From Mesostigma viride (taxonomy: Eukaryota > Streptophyta > Mesostigmatophyceae > Mesostigmatales > Mesostigmataceae), in assembly GCA_009746045.1 (NCBI GenBank), contig RPFO01000702.1, positions 310,001 through 374,000 on the forward strand: 64,000 bases of DNA, given 5' to 3'. Position 1 is the stretch's first letter, and each line of letters begins with the position of its first letter. Position numbers and translations under genes: made by a program. Below, piece after piece: positions 9,648-20,156 of the stretch. Below the pieces are notes generated by a model. That model was not told the origin of the DNA. It was given only the letters and a program-made list of their open reading frames with translations, and did no database searches.

Positions 9648-10424
9648 TTAATAATCGACTTTTAAAAAATACAATCCTTCGGCAGGAGCAGTAGGAGCTC
9701 CCCTTGACCTATTTCTCTGCTCAAGTATTTCTTTCATTTTTTCCGGTGGCCAAATACCCTTTCCTACCTGTAACAGATTACCGACTATATTTCGTACCAT
9801 GTGATGAAGAAATGAAATAGCAGAAACATAAATTTCTATATTATCCCCTTCTCGAGTAATTTCGATATTTGAAATGGTTTTTACAGGGGAACTAGACTGA
9901 CACTGAGCTGCTCGAAAAGAACTAAAATCATGTTTACCTATTAAATATGATGCAGCCTCTCTCATCAACTCTACGTCGAGCGGTTCTCTTACCCAATATT
10001 GCAAACCGGCATTAATAATATTAACCGACGGCCGGTTAATAATTTTATAGACATAATACCTTTGTTTAGCAGAGAAACGAGCATTAAAATCTAGGTCCAC
10101 TAATATACAATCTGTAACCCCTACTTTATAAGGCCTACAAAAATGATTAATAGAATGCATTACTCTTCGCGGCTCATAAAAAGTAGCTAAATCAAAACTA
10201 CCCACCTGTCCATACGCATTTACACCGGCATCGGTCCTGCCTGCAGCGGTAACTAAAACACTTTCCTTACTAAATTTAAAAATTGCCTCTTCAATTAACT
10301 GTTGGAGGGATAAAGCCTCTGCTTGCCTTTGCCAGCCACAAAAACCGGCACCTAAATATTCAAGAGTAATTTTATATCTAAATTTATTGCCCACAGGATA
10401 GATATTATTTTGTTTATTATCCAT
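9648..10424 (-). CDS. truA: tRNA pseudouridine synthase TruA
   Basis: Forms pseudouridine at positions 38-40 of the tRNA anticodon stem. The 258 residues carry GWQRQ, the catalytic-Asp motif AAGRTDAGVNA, and the HHMVRNIVGNLLQVG C-terminal signature. Length is normal for the family. It follows tsf on the same strand with a strong stem-loop between them, so it may be transcribed separately or by read-through. Confidence 0.94.
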   Translation of the reverse strand: MDNKQNNIYPVGNKFRYKITLEYLGAGFCGWQRQAEALSLQQLIEEAIFKFSKESVLVTAAGRTDAGVNAYGQVGSFDLATFYEPRRVMHSINHFCRPYKVGVTDCILVDLDFNARFSAKQRYYVYKIINRPSVNIINAGLQYWVREPLDVELMREAASYLIGKHDFSSFRAAQCQSSSPVKTISNIEITREGDNIEIYVSAISFLHHMVRNIVGNLLQVGKGIWPPEKMKEILEQRNRSRGAPTAPAEGLYFLKVDY

Positions 10425-10454
10425 TATAAGCTATATGGCCTTATAAGACGAGAT

Positions 10455-10486
10455 GCTGAACTAGATTTATATAAGTCTAGTTCAGC
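10455..10486 (-). terminator. Stem-loop between tsf and truA
   Basis: A perfect 11-bp stem (GCTGAACTAGA and its complement) closes a 10-bp loop 24 bp after the tsf stop. The bases that follow on the minus strand are only moderately T-rich, so it may be an attenuator or an RNA-processing site rather than a full terminator. Confidence 0.5.
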
Positions 10487-10509
10487 TTATATTGAAATTG
10501 CGTTATTGC

Positions 10510-11427
10510 TTAGCTTTTTGCTACCGCTGCTACTTCATCGGCAAAGTTTATCACTTCTTTTTCAATACCTTCACCCAGTTCAAATCTTGCATAACTTGCA
10601 AGCACGACAGGTGCGCCAAGTTCTTTCGAAGCGTTTGCAACTACTTCAGTAATTTTTGATTTACCATCAATAACAAAAATCTGATCAAGCAAAACTATTT
10701 CTTCTAAAAATTTACGGATTCTCCCCTCGATCATTTTTTCAATTATGTTATCCGGCTTTCCTGAGGCTCTGGATTGCTCGGTAAATATATCCTTTTCTCT
10801 TTGAATTAAAGCTGGATCAACAGACTCTTTATTTAAACATACCGGCTTTGCCGCTGCTACGTGCATTGCTATTTGCTTGCCAAGAGCCATCAACTTATCT
10901 TTATCGCCTGTTGATTCTAAGGCTACCAACACTGAAATTTTGCCCATACCGTCTGCTGTAGCATTATGTACGTAAGAAGCAATAACACCATCTTTTATTT
11001 TAAGTGTTTGCATGCGGCGCAAACTAAGGTTTTCACCAATAGTTGCGATATTCTCTATTATTAAGTCTTCTACAGTTTTACCGTTTTCAATAATTGTCGA
11101 TTTTAATTGTTCAATGGTGGAACAATTAATCGCTTTTTGAGCAATTTTTCTAACTAAATTCTGAAAAGTTTCATTTCTTGAAACAAAGTCTGTTTCAGAA
11201 TTAACCTCTATGACTGCGGCCATGTTGCCATTTACTTCTAGGGCGGTTAAACCTTCCGATGCTACTCTGCCTGCTTTTTTTGCGGCAGCAGCTAAGCCCT
11301 TAGTTCTAAGCCAATCGACAGCTGCTTCGAAATCACCTGACGTTTCGACTAGGGCTTTTTTGCAGTCCATCATTCCTGCACCTGTTTTTTCCCTCAAATC
11401 TTTTACTAATGATGCTGATACACTCAT
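10510..11427 (-). CDS. tsf: Translation elongation factor Ts
   Basis: Nucleotide exchange factor for EF-Tu. The 305 residues begin with the UBA-like helical domain ([20 protein letters not shown]), followed by the family signature [10 protein letters not shown] in the core domain and the C-terminal helical module. It lies directly downstream of rpsB (27-bp gap) in the classical rpsB-tsf pair, so expression is probably coupled to ribosomal protein S2. Confidence 0.97.
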   Translation of the reverse strand: MSVSASLVKDLREKTGAGMMDCKKALVETSGDFEAAVDWLRTKGLAAAAKKAGRVASEGLTALEVNGNMAAVIEVNSETDFVSRNETFQNLVRKIAQKAINCSTIEQLKSTIIENGKTVEDLIIENIATIGENLSLRRMQTLKIKDGVIASYVHNATADGMGKISVLVALESTGDKDKLMALGKQIAMHVAAAKPVCLNKESVDPALIQREKDIFTEQSRASGKPDNIIEKMIEGRIRKFLEEIVLLDQIFVIDGKSKITEVVANASKELGAPVVLASYARFELGEGIEKEVINFADEVAAVAKS

Positions 11428-11454
11428 TATATTCCTCTCGAAAAATATTTAAAA

Positions 11455-12423
11455 TTATTGTGCTACCGAATCACTCGCTGTAGCTTTGCTTTTTGTGGTT
11501 TTTGCGACTGCTGTTTTAGTTATTACTGCTTTTTTTGCAGAGGGGGTAGGTTTTTCCACCTCATTTGAGTTGCTTTCTTCTGTAGCCTTTACCTCTACAA
11601 CAATATCTTTAGATGCAGCTTTTGCTTTAGAAACCTTGGCAGTTTTTTCAATTTTTTTAACTCCTTCCAAACCTTTCTCTGATTTTGCTGCAAGAGAAGC
11701 TCCCACATCTACTCCAGAATTCTTGAGAGAATCCTGTATTCCAGCTAACGCAGCATCAGCAAATAAACTGCAATATAGCCTGATTGACCTTATGGCATCA
11801 TCATTACCGGGTATTGGGAAATCGATATTATCAGGGTCGGAATTGCTATCTACTACTGCAACTATCGGAATATTTAATTTTACAGCTTCTTTTATAGCTA
11901 AATGCTCTTTATTTGTATCAATAATTACAACCAGATCAGGACGGCCGCCAATATTTCTGATACCAAAAAATGACCTAACCAACTTTTCTTTTTTACGTGT
12001 TAAGTCTAAAAGCTCCTTTTTTGTATAGTTGACCAGCTCTTCCGTATTACCAAGAGTTTTTTCAATGCTATCTAGTTTTTTTATTGACCTTGAAATGGTA
12101 CTCCAATTAGTTAAAATTCCACCAAGCCATCTGTGATTAATATAATATTGATCACATTTCTGGGCATACTCAGCTATTAGTTCCGTAGCTTGCACTTTAC
12201 TACTTACAAATAGTACCTTACCATTATTTTTTACTGTTTCATAAATTTTCTTTAAAGCGATTTGTAGTAAAGGTACAGTTTGTTGTAAATCAATTATATG
12301 CACGTTATCTTTTATTCCGTAAATATACGGCTCCATTTTAGGATTCCAGCGGGAAGCTTTATGACCAAAATGTATACCAGCATCGAGCAAATCGCTAACG
12401 CTTACTTTAGGTAAGTTAGACAT
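11455..12423 (-). CDS. rpsB: 30S ribosomal protein S2 with long C-terminal tail
   Basis: Small-subunit protein needed for S1 binding. The conserved body ([65 protein letters not shown]) spans about 235 residues. It is followed by roughly 85 residues rich in Ala, Lys, Thr, Glu and Ser with no obvious fold. That makes the protein 322 residues against about 240 in E. coli. A GGAG ribosome-binding site precedes the ATG. Extended tails occur in other alphaproteobacterial S2 proteins, so this is unusual rather than unique. Confidence 0.96.
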   Translation of the reverse strand: MSNLPKVSVSDLLDAGIHFGHKASRWNPKMEPYIYGIKDNVHIIDLQQTVPLLQIALKKIYETVKNNGKVLFVSSKVQATELIAEYAQKCDQYYINHRWLGGILTNWSTISRSIKKLDSIEKTLGNTEELVNYTKKELLDLTRKKEKLVRSFFGIRNIGGRPDLVVIIDTNKEHLAIKEAVKLNIPIVAVVDSNSDPDNIDFPIPGNDDAIRSIRLYCSLFADAALAGIQDSLKNSGVDVGASLAAKSEKGLEGVKKIEKTAKVSKAKAASKDIVVEVKATEESNSNEVEKPTPSAKKAVITKTAVAKTTKSKATASDSVAQ

Positions 12424-12746
12424 TATATTTTATCTCCAATATTGTTAGTTTAAACCTCCGTATCAGCTATAGACCCCAAATAATTTTGGACTAACAAAGC
12501 ATTCATGATACGTGTGAATTCTTAAAAGTTTAAGATAGCATAATTCCACTAAGGGGCAGCTATCCGAGGCCAGTATTTCTACCAACACCGCTGTAATATA
12601 CATTACCTTATAACTCTGTTCAAGAAGATTTTATTCGTACCTTTAAGTTCAGATAACTGCTATTAAATATCTAAAGAGCCGTATCTTGTAATTTTAGCTA
12701 AAATGCTTTATTCTTGTTAGCAATTCAATATTTTGAGTATTTTAAG
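12424..12746. other. Divergent intergenic region between rpsB and pheS
   Basis: Holds the rpsB promoter and a leader of about 165 nt on the minus strand, plus the upstream region of pheS. No coding frame is visible. The rpsB leader is long enough for autoregulation by S2, but I cannot recognise a known leader motif. Confidence 0.5.
12595..12623 (-). promoter_or_regulatory. Sigma-70 promoter of rpsB-tsf
   Basis: On the minus strand TTGAAC, a 17-bp spacer and TATATT form a good housekeeping promoter, starting transcription near 12588 and giving an untranslated leader of about 165 nt. Confidence 0.55.
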
Positions 12747-13787
12747 ATGCTGGAAGAAATAGTAATTTCTGCAAAAAAAGCCATAGAATGCGCTGAAAAC
12801 TCAGATAATTTACAGCAAATCAAAGTTCTATATCTTGGTAAATCCGGTTTTATAACCGAAGAAATGAAAAAATTAGGACAATTAGCTGCGGATGATAGAA
12901 AAGCGCTGGGACAAAAAATTAATAAAGCCAAAGAGCAGATTCAAGAATTGCTAGATAAAAGAAGCAGAATTCTAGAGGAAAAAGAATTAAATATAAGGTT
13001 CGAAAAAGAAAGAATAGACCTTACAATTCCAGCAAAACCTATTAAAAAAGGAAGCATTCACCCTATTACCCAGTGCCTTGAAGAATTGATTCAAGTATTT
13101 TCTCAATATGGATTCGAGGTCAAAGACGGTCCAGACATAGAAGATGATTGGTATAATTTTACTGCTCTAAACATCGATGAAGATCACCCCGCCAGGCAAA
13201 TGCACGATACTTTTTATTTAAAAAAAACATCTGATAAAACAAAACTTCTTAGAACCCAAACCTCTCCTATTCAGATAAGAACGATGCACAGTGGCAAACC
13301 TCCCTTTCGTTTTATAGCTCCTGGCAGAGTTTATCGGGCAGATTGGGATATGACCCACACACCAATGTTTCATCAAATCGAAGGATTAGTGATAGATAAA
13401 AACATTCACATGGGTCACTTAAAATATGTAATTATCGATTTTATTAGAAGTTTTTTTGAAAATGCTGATATTGAAGTTCAATTTAGGCCAAGTTTTTTTC
13501 CTTTTACCGAACCCTCCGCTGAGGTTGATATCAGAATGGATAAGAATAATAAATGGCTTGAAGTACTCGGTTGCGGAATGGTACATCCAAAAGTTTTAGA
13601 AAATGTTGGCATTAACCCAAAAGAATATCAAGGTTTTGCTTTTGGTCTAGGACTCGACCGTTTTGCAATGCTAAAATACGGTATAAAAGATTTAAGGCAG
13701 TTTTTTGAAGGAGATATTAGGTGGTTAAACCATTATAATTTTGCAGCACTTGATATTCCAACACTTGCAGGAGGTTTAACCAGATGA
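12747..13787 (+). CDS. pheS: Phenylalanine-tRNA ligase alpha subunit
   Basis: Catalytic subunit of the alpha2-beta2 enzyme that charges tRNA-Phe. An N-terminal coiled-coil arm (residues 1-90) is followed by the class II core: motif 2 [27 protein letters not shown] and motif 3 [18 protein letters not shown]. An open frame extends back to a TTG at 12714, but the ATG chosen gives MLEEI and 346 residues, the usual form. pheT overlaps its stop by 4 bp (ATGA), showing translational coupling. Confidence 0.96.
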   Translation: MLEEIVISAKKAIECAENSDNLQQIKVLYLGKSGFITEEMKKLGQLAADDRKALGQKINKAKEQIQELLDKRSRILEEKELNIRFEKERIDLTIPAKPIKKGSIHPITQCLEELIQVFSQYGFEVKDGPDIEDDWYNFTALNIDEDHPARQMHDTFYLKKTSDKTKLLRTQTSPIQIRTMHSGKPPFRFIAPGRVYRADWDMTHTPMFHQIEGLVIDKNIHMGHLKYVIIDFIRSFFENADIEVQFRPSFFPFTEPSAEVDIRMDKNNKWLEVLGCGMVHPKVLENVGINPKEYQGFAFGLGLDRFAMLKYGIKDLRQFFEGDIRWLNHYNFAALDIPTLAGGLTR

Positions 13788-16168
13788 AATTTACCTTATC
13801 GTGGCTTAAAACCTTTCTTGACACTAAGGCAACTATCGAAGAGCTAACCAAGAGCTTAACCATGCTTGGTTTAGAAGTAGAAGAAATTATTGATAGGAAG
13901 TCAGAACTTGAAAAGTTTGAAGTAGCACAAATTTTAGAAACTACTCCCCATCCAGATGCAGATAAGTTAAAGGTGTGTAAAGTTAAAACTGCCTCAGATA
14001 TTCTTAGCATAGTATGCGGGGCTTCTAATGCTAGAAGCGGAATTAAAGTAGTCCTTGCAAAAATCGGCACAACTATTCCAAACAGTAATTTTAAGATAAA
14101 GCAATCAAAGATCCGTGGTGTAGATAGTTCTGGCATGTTATGTTCAAGAGAAGAACTAAACATAAAAGGTGATTCATCTGGGATAATAGAGCTACCCGAA
14201 GAGGCACAGATAGGAGACAAAATTGCAAAGTATTTTGGCCTTGATGATCCAGTAATCCATATTAATGTAACGCCAAATAGAGCTGATAGCCTTGGAGTTT
14301 ACGGTATCGCACGAGACTTAGCTGCTGCTGGGGTAGGCATTTTAAAGAAGCTGGAAATTCCAGAAATCAAAGAAAGTTTTTCCTCAAATGTTGGAGTTCA
14401 TATTTTAAATCAGGAAGCATGCCCCCTATTTGCAATTTATGAACTTAAAAATCTTCAAAATATAGAAAGCCCGAGGTGGTTAAGAGAGCATCTTGAAAAT
14501 ATTGGGGTGGGGTCTATTTCCGCTATAGTTGATGTTACAAATTATATAGCATATTCTTTCGGCCAACCGATGCATGCTTATGATGCGGATAAAATAAAAG
14601 GAAATTTGACCGTCGAGAGTTTGAAATCCCACGAAAAAATTGTTGCTTTGAACGACAAAGAATACGAACTAAGTAATGACGATATAGTAATAAAAGATGA
14701 TCATGAAATACACTGCCTTGCTGGAATAATTGGCAGTAAGAATAGTGCTTGTAATCAAAATACTACTAGAATTTTGCTTGAAGCTGCTTGTTTTAATAGC
14801 AAATATATTGCTCGCACCGGTAGAAAATTGATGATTGATACAGATTCGCGCTATCGTTTCGAGAGACATGTAGACAAAGAGTTTACTTTAAAAGCTTTAA
14901 ATTACGCTGCACATTTAATATTAGCAATTTGCGGAGGCGAAGTTTCTGCTCTTAAAATGGCAGGTAGTGATAAAGTACCAGTTAGAACCATTGATTTTCC
15001 TATTGATTTTTTTGTTTCCAGAACTGGTTTCAATTTAAGCACAGAAGAAATTATATCTATTTTGGAAAGGCTTGGATTTAGCTGTAAAAATGAAAAAGAA
15101 ACAATCCAAATTACTATTCCATCTTGGCGTTATGACGTCTCGATTAAAGAAGATATAGTAGAAGAAATTGTTAGGATATACGGTTATGATAAAATCCCTG
15201 TTACCCCCCTTCCCGGTAGTAATGTTCAAAAAATCATTAACCGGCAGCAAAAAAGGTTAATGGATATAAAAAGGTTGCTTGCAAGTAGTGGTTATACTGA
15301 AGTAGTAAGTTGGTCTTTCATGGACAGTAAAAAGGCTAAATTATTCTCTGGAATAAAAGAAGAATTAATAATACAAAACCCTATTAGTGCAGAGCTTGAT
15401 TACATGAGACCGTCAATATTGCCTAATTTGCTAAAAATTGCCTGCAATAATATTAATCGATCCTATAAAGATTTAAGTTTATTTGAATTAGGGCCAATTT
15501 TTCGTGAGGCAGAGAATATTAACCCTATTCAATCTGTAGCTGCTATCAGGATCGGCTCTAATTTACCAAAAAACTGCCATACCCCCCTTCAAAACGTCAA
15601 TATTTTTGATCTAAAGTCAGATCTGGAAGCTATTTTTGCTTACTTTGGGCTTGACCTAGATAAGTGCCAGATTAAAAGCGAAGCACCAGATTATTACCAC
15701 CCAACACGTTCAGGTACTGTCGCTCTTGGTAAAAATATCCTAGCTTATTTTGGGCAGCTTCACCCATCTATATTAAAAATATTTGATATTGAATACGATG
15801 TAATGGCCTTTGAACTTGAATTGTCGCAATTACCGATTACTAAAGAAAAATTTGGTAAAAGACATGAATTAAAGATTTCCGATTATCAACCAGTAACTCG
15901 GGATTATGCTTTTATTATTGATGAATCGCAAAAGATCGGTGAAATCCTGAACTTTATTAAAAATACGGATAAAAATTTGATTAGGAACGTTAATTTGTTC
16001 GATATTTATAGCGGGGAAAAAATAGAGAAAGGTAAAAAATCCATTGCAATTTCGGTAACAATGCAGGACGATAATAAAACACTAACTGAAAAAGATATTA
16101 GTGATGTTAGCAAACTTATCATTGAAGGAGCGAGAACCAAATTTAGTGCTTATCTCAGGGAAGAGTAA
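13784..16168 (+). CDS. pheT: Phenylalanine-tRNA ligase beta subunit
   Basis: Beta subunit of 794 residues, providing tRNA binding and editing of mischarged Tyr. Visible are the N-terminal tRNA-binding (EMAP-like) domain ([12 protein letters not shown]), the B3/B4 editing region ([33 protein letters not shown]), the B5 domain and the C-terminal ferredoxin-like anticodon-binding domain ([13 protein letters not shown]). The length matches the bacterial family. It is coupled to pheS upstream, and the next gene begins within about 20 bp of its stop or overlaps it. Confidence 0.96.
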   Translation: MKFTLSWLKTFLDTKATIEELTKSLTMLGLEVEEIIDRKSELEKFEVAQILETTPHPDADKLKVCKVKTASDILSIVCGASNARSGIKVVLAKIGTTIPNSNFKIKQSKIRGVDSSGMLCSREELNIKGDSSGIIELPEEAQIGDKIAKYFGLDDPVIHINVTPNRADSLGVYGIARDLAAAGVGILKKLEIPEIKESFSSNVGVHILNQEACPLFAIYELKNLQNIESPRWLREHLENIGVGSISAIVDVTNYIAYSFGQPMHAYDADKIKGNLTVESLKSHEKIVALNDKEYELSNDDIVIKDDHEIHCLAGIIGSKNSACNQNTTRILLEAACFNSKYIARTGRKLMIDTDSRYRFERHVDKEFTLKALNYAAHLILAICGGEVSALKMAGSDKVPVRTIDFPIDFFVSRTGFNLSTEEIISILERLGFSCKNEKETIQITIPSWRYDVSIKEDIVEEIVRIYGYDKIPVTPLPGSNVQKIINRQQKRLMDIKRLLASSGYTEVVSWSFMDSKKAKLFSGIKEELIIQNPISAELDYMRPSILPNLLKIACNNINRSYKDLSLFELGPIFREAENINPIQSVAAIRIGSNLPKNCHTPLQNVNIFDLKSDLEAIFAYFGLDLDKCQIKSEAPDYYHPTRSGTVALGKNILAYFGQLHPSILKIFDIEYDVMAFELELSQLPITKEKFGKRHELKISDYQPVTRDYAFIIDESQKIGEILNFIKNTDKNLIRNVNLFDIYSGEKIEKGKKSIAISVTMQDDNKTLTEKDISDVSKLIIEGARTKFSAYLREE

Positions 16169-16187
16169 AAATTTTTCTGAAGTTTTT

Positions 16188-16694
16188 GTGGGCACTAATT
16201 GCAACAGCCCTGTAGGTAAATGTTTTATTGCTTGGGCTATTTCCGATAATTCTAGGGTATTAATCTGCTTTTTAGCATTTACGGAAGATACCACCAATTT
16301 AATTACTGCTAATTCTGCTTTAAAGAAACTTCTACCTGATACTTGCTTTAAAGAGAGTAATAAAGAAGCAGTAAAGCTAATTTCCAAAATTTTTGATAAG
16401 AAAGATAAAACTCAAATTCATTTACTAATAAAGGGGACAGAATTCCAAGAAAAAATCTGGCACGCCCTAACTGAAATAGATTTTGGCACGGCCATTTGCT
16501 ATGAGGAACTCGCAAAGCGCATCGGTAATAAGAATTCTACCAGGGCTGTTGCCTCAGCAGTGGCAAGGAATAATATTTCCTATTTAATTCCTTGCCATAG
16601 GGTAATTAGGAAATCAGGAGAAATTAATAAATATCGCTGGGGGCAGGAAATAAAGAAAAAATTGCTTGCCTGGGAAAGTAAAGCAGCACAATGA
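16188..16694 (+). CDS. ogt: Methylated-DNA-protein cysteine methyltransferase (Ogt/MGMT)
   Basis: Suicide repair protein that moves the alkyl group from O6-alkylguanine to its own cysteine. The active site PCHRVI, the helix-turn-helix (TRAVASAVARN) and the GTAICYEELAKRIGN segment are all present. An open frame runs back to GTG 16101 or ATG 16104, but those starts overlap pheT by more than 60 bp; GTG at 16188 gives 168 residues, the usual Ogt length. The start remains uncertain. The next gene overlaps by 4 bp, so both repair genes appear to be read from the pheST transcript. Confidence 0.85.
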   Translation: MGTNCNSPVGKCFIAWAISDNSRVLICFLAFTEDTTNLITANSALKKLLPDTCFKESNKEAVKLISKIFDKKDKTQIHLLIKGTEFQEKIWHALTEIDFGTAICYEELAKRIGNKNSTRAVASAVARNNISYLIPCHRVIRKSGEINKYRWGQEIKKKLLAWESKAAQ

Positions 16695-17434
16695 AAAAAC
16701 TTCCTGCAGAAAGGGTAGAACTTCTAAATACTGGCCACGTAGAATCGAGGAATTTAATGGAGTTCCTGGTTTTAGATCCAGAGCTCATATTAAAAAATAA
16801 TTTTCCTGATTTTAATTATATTAAACCGGCTAGCGGAATCGGTATAGTGCAAAAACTAGAATATATTGCCACAAATTTAAATGAACAATTTGGATTTAAA
16901 AAATTTGAGCAATTTTCATCTCATAAGTCAGATTTAATTAGGTCTCTTGCTTGTTATCTTCTAGCTAAACAGCCTTTTTCTTTCGAAGATAAGTTAAAAT
17001 TAATGACAAGACTGGCAGATGATCAAAACTCAGGCGTAAGAGAATGGGCATGGCTTGCTATAAGGAAAGAGTTTGCGCAGGATTTAATCAAAAATATTCC
17101 CTATCTTGTTCGTTTTACCAATCAATCTGCAAATCTAAGACGTTTTGTTTGTGAGCTTAGCAGACCCAGAGGTGTTTGGTGCAGACATATTTTAGAATTT
17201 CGGGAATCACCATGGCTTGGGCTAAAAATTATAGAACCGCTGAAATCTGATGAAGCAAAATATGTACAATTATCTGTCGGTAATTGGCTAAATGATGCAA
17301 GTAAAACTCAAAGTGATTGGGTAAAAGAACTTTGTTTTAAATGGCAGAAAGAATCTCCTACCAAACATACTCATACTATTTGCAAGAGAGCTTTAAGGAC
17401 AATCCATAAGAAAGAGAACTATAGGCCTCTTTAG
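16691..17434 (+). CDS. AlkC/AlkD-like HEAT-repeat DNA alkylation repair protein
   Basis: Predicted DNA glycosylase for N3- and N7-alkylated bases, made of helical HEAT-like repeats. The 247 residues show repeat-like pairs (SDLIRSLACYLLAK, SGVREWAWLAIRKEF), the RRFVCELSRPRGVW segment and YVQLSVGNWLNDASK with RALRTI near the end. These resemble AlkC-family blocks (ExSRPR and SVxNxLND). The ATG overlaps the MGMT stop (ATGA), so the two repair genes are translationally coupled. The exact branch (AlkC or AlkD) needs a profile search. Confidence 0.75.
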   Translation: MKKLPAERVELLNTGHVESRNLMEFLVLDPELILKNNFPDFNYIKPASGIGIVQKLEYIATNLNEQFGFKKFEQFSSHKSDLIRSLACYLLAKQPFSFEDKLKLMTRLADDQNSGVREWAWLAIRKEFAQDLIKNIPYLVRFTNQSANLRRFVCELSRPRGVWCRHILEFRESPWLGLKIIEPLKSDEAKYVQLSVGNWLNDASKTQSDWVKELCFKWQKESPTKHTHTICKRALRTIHKKENYRPL

Positions 17435-17550
17435 CTTAAAAACACTGTATTAGCAATTATTTCTGCCAGGGATTTAGAGAATAAAAACCGCCGCACAAGA
17501 TCTTTAACTCTTAAATCTTTAAAAAGTGTAATTTTGAGCACTTAATCTAT

Positions 17551-18828
17551 TTAAGAAACTTTCTTAAAATTTTTGATTCTATCTTCAATCTCATGGCGAA
17601 AATGCCTAACTAATCCTTGAATAGGCCACGCAGCTGCATCGCCGAGAGCGCAAATTGTATGCCCCTCAATTTGTTTGCTTATATCCAGCAATTCATCAAT
17701 TTCTTCAATTTTAGCTTCCCCCTTACAGAGGCGCATCATGATTCGCCACATCCAACCAGTACCTTCTCGGCACGGTGTGCATTGACCACATGATTCATGC
17801 ATATAAAATTTACTTAAACGGGCAATAGCATAAATTATGTCAGTTGATTTATCCATTACTATAACTCCGCCTGTACCAAGTCCTGAACCAGCAGCACGAA
17901 GAGCATCAAAATCCATAGTAACAGTTTCACACATTTCTTTTGTAATCATCGGTACGGATGACCCACCAGGAATTACAGCTTTTAAATTATCCCAGCCGCC
18001 ACGAATACCTCCAGCATGTTTTTCAATTAACTCTTTTAAAGGAATTCCCATAGCTTCTTCTATATTCTTAGGTGCATTCACATGCCCTGAGATGCAAAAT
18101 AATTTTGTTCCAGTATTATTAGGTTTACCGATAGCGGCAAACCATGATGCCCCACGCCTTAAAATCGTTGGTACTACCGCAATAGACTCTACATTATTAA
18201 TTGTAGTAGGACATCCATATAAGCCAGCACCAGCAGGAAAAGGAGGCTTAAGCCTAGGCTGTCCCTTTTTTCCCTCTAGGCTTTCAAGCAGAGCTGTTTC
18301 TTCTCCGCAAATATAAGCTCCCGCCCCTCTATGAAGATAGATATCTAGGTCATAACCAGAACCACAAGCATTTTTACCAATTAATTTTTCTTGGTAAGCT
18401 TCATCGATTGCTCGTTGGACCGCCAATGCTTCATTATAAAACTCACCTCTTATATATATATAACAACTATGAGCACCTATTGCGACAGAAGCAAGCACGC
18501 ACCCTTCTATAAGTTTATGGGGCTCATACCTAAGAATATCCCGATCTTTGCAAGTTCCCGGCTCAGATTCATCAGCATTAACTACTAGGTAAGAGGGTTT
18601 GGGATGATCCTTGGGCATAAATGACCATTTCATACCGGTAGAAAACCCAGCTCCTCCTCTACCCCGTAAACCAGAAGATTTAATTTCCTCAATGATCCAA
18701 TCACGTCCCTTAGCAATTAATGACTTTGTATTATCCCAATCACCGTGCATTTTTGCTGATGCCAGTTCAGGAGAATATTGCCCGTATAGGTTAGTAAAGA
18801 TTTTATCTTGCTGTTGTAACATCATCAC
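17551..18828 (-). CDS. nuoF: NADH-quinone oxidoreductase subunit F
   Basis: Flavoprotein of the complex I peripheral arm that oxidises NADH. The 425 residues carry the FMN loop [13 protein letters not shown], the NADH-binding [20 protein letters not shown] and the 4Fe-4S cluster motif [11 protein letters not shown] near residue 345 with the distal Cys in HTICALGD. Three ATG codons open the frame, preceded by GAAGGTG, and overlap the end of the DUF3298-type gene by 20-26 bp. It is the last gene of the nuo block; nuoG onward is not here. Confidence 0.96.
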   Translation of the reverse strand: MMMLQQQDKIFTNLYGQYSPELASAKMHGDWDNTKSLIAKGRDWIIEEIKSSGLRGRGGAGFSTGMKWSFMPKDHPKPSYLVVNADESEPGTCKDRDILRYEPHKLIEGCVLASVAIGAHSCYIYIRGEFYNEALAVQRAIDEAYQEKLIGKNACGSGYDLDIYLHRGAGAYICGEETALLESLEGKKGQPRLKPPFPAGAGLYGCPTTINNVESIAVVPTILRRGASWFAAIGKPNNTGTKLFCISGHVNAPKNIEEAMGIPLKELIEKHAGGIRGGWDNLKAVIPGGSSVPMITKEMCETVTMDFDALRAAGSGLGTGGVIVMDKSTDIIYAIARLSKFYMHESCGQCTPCREGTGWMWRIMMRLCKGEAKIEEIDELLDISKQIEGHTICALGDAAAWPIQGLVRHFRHEIEDRIKNFKKVS

Positions 18829-19576
18829 CTTCTAAAAAATATTGTGGAATCTTAACCTCAACAATTTTCTCTAAAGATGGAGAGCTGTTAAAAATTAAAT
18901 ACCATTCTCCATTTTTGATATAATACTGTATATCTCTTTTACCAATTTTATCCAGAAAAATTTCCCAATTATCATCAGATTTTAAGTGACCATCAGAAAG
19001 TTTTATTATTTCCTTGAAAATGCCACTACTCATTGAATTGAAAATGTCATCAATTTGTATTAGGTCAGAGTTGTTTATATCAAAGTTTAAGCTATCTATA
19101 CGATAGATTTTTCCATCTTTTTGTGTAACCCATCTAACGCTAAAGTAGTCTTCTGACCCAGATGGTGGTAAATCAAGACTTACAGAAAAATTGCTTCTCT
19201 CGCCTTGATTACAGATTGCATATGAATGGACAAAATCGGTTATTTCATGATTAATTTCATCTATTATTTCCTGATTTTCATTATAAAGTACAGGATAAGT
19301 TATTTTTCCGCTACATTTTCCAGATCCGACAGATTTAGTAAATTCCTGAGTTTTTTCAGTAACAGAAAATGAACCGGCTATATAATCAGAGTAAGCTGAA
19401 GAAGAAATTAAAATTAGCATGGTTATAGCAAGTACGCCTCTTTGCACGGAAGAAGGATATAAAAAAACATAGCTCTTTACCAAACTCCTAGACATGATAT
19501 GACTTTTTCTGGATAACAAGACTTTGCCTGACATATCAGATAAAACAGATAATAGTAGGCCAAATATTTTAACCAT
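18803..19576 (-). CDS. Exported or membrane-anchored DUF3298-like protein inside the nuo operon
   Basis: Protein of 257 residues with an N-terminal cytoplasmic stretch of about 45 residues and one hydrophobic segment ([17 protein letters not shown]) that is either a signal peptide or an anchor. The rest is periplasmic-type. [41 protein letters not shown] and DLIQIDDIF resemble the DUF3298/RsiV-like fold (two-residue Y-P pattern, final basic beta hairpin). An ATG at 19495 is an alternative start that would place the hydrophobic segment nearer the N-terminus. It sits between nuoE and nuoF and overlaps nuoF, so it is co-translated with complex I genes; its role there is unknown. Confidence 0.7.
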   Translation of the reverse strand: MVKIFGLLLSVLSDMSGKVLLSRKSHIMSRSLVKSYVFLYPSSVQRGVLAITMLILISSSAYSDYIAGSFSVTEKTQEFTKSVGSGKCSGKITYPVLYNENQEIIDEINHEITDFVHSYAICNQGERSNFSVSLDLPPSGSEDYFSVRWVTQKDGKIYRIDSLNFDINNSDLIQIDDIFNSMSSGIFKEIIKLSDGHLKSDDNWEIFLDKIGKRDIQYYIKNGEWYLIFNSSPSLEKIVEVKIPQYFLEGDDVTTAR

Positions 19577-19600
19577 AATATCTTACTTTTTTTCCATTAC

Positions 19601-20104
19601 TCAGCTTTTTTGCCCATTTTGACGAGCAGATAATTTGTCAATAATATCGCTCATTTTATCAGGGGTTAAATCTTCATAGTAATCATCATTTATTTGGACT
19701 AAAGGGGCATTTACACACGCTCCAAGACATTCAACCTCTGAGATAGTAAACCTACCATCTGCCGAAGTATTACCACATTTTATTCCTATACGTTTCTCGC
19801 AAGTTTGTAGGATATCCTCAGCTCCTTTAAGCCAGCAAGGAGTAGTACCACATACTTGAATATGATATTTACCAACCGGTTTTAAATAGAACATACTATA
19901 AAATGAGGCAACTTCGTAGACCCTCATATAGGGTTCTGAAATATAATCCGCTACATATTCAATAGCTTCTACCGATAGCCATCCACCATTTTGCCTTTGA
20001 GCTAAATCAAGGAGAGGAAGAACAGCACTTTTCTGCCTACCATCCGGATACTTAGCTAATATTTCCTTAGCTTTTTTAATATTTTCCTTGTTAAAACTAA
20101 ACAT
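19601..20104 (-). CDS. nuoE: NADH-quinone oxidoreductase subunit E
   Basis: Thioredoxin-fold 2Fe-2S subunit of complex I. The 167 residues hold the cluster cysteines in VCGTTPCWLKG and VECLGACVNAP, matching the C-x4-C and C-x3-C pattern. Length is normal. Neighbours are nuoD upstream (52-bp gap) and the DUF3298-like gene downstream (24-bp gap). Confidence 0.95.
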   Translation of the reverse strand: MFSFNKENIKKAKEILAKYPDGRQKSAVLPLLDLAQRQNGGWLSVEAIEYVADYISEPYMRVYEVASFYSMFYLKPVGKYHIQVCGTTPCWLKGAEDILQTCEKRIGIKCGNTSADGRFTISEVECLGACVNAPLVQINDDYYEDLTPDKMSDIIDKLSARQNGQKS

Positions 20105-20156
20105 GTTTATTTACACATCATTATATCATTTTAAGGTATTTAAGTTTTAGCTTCTG

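Noticed and set aside
11486-12028. A long plus-strand frame opposite rpsB
   Set aside because: It is the antisense shadow of a clearly real ribosomal protein gene.
17837-18316. A 159-codon plus-strand frame opposite nuoF
   Set aside because: Antisense shadow of nuoF.
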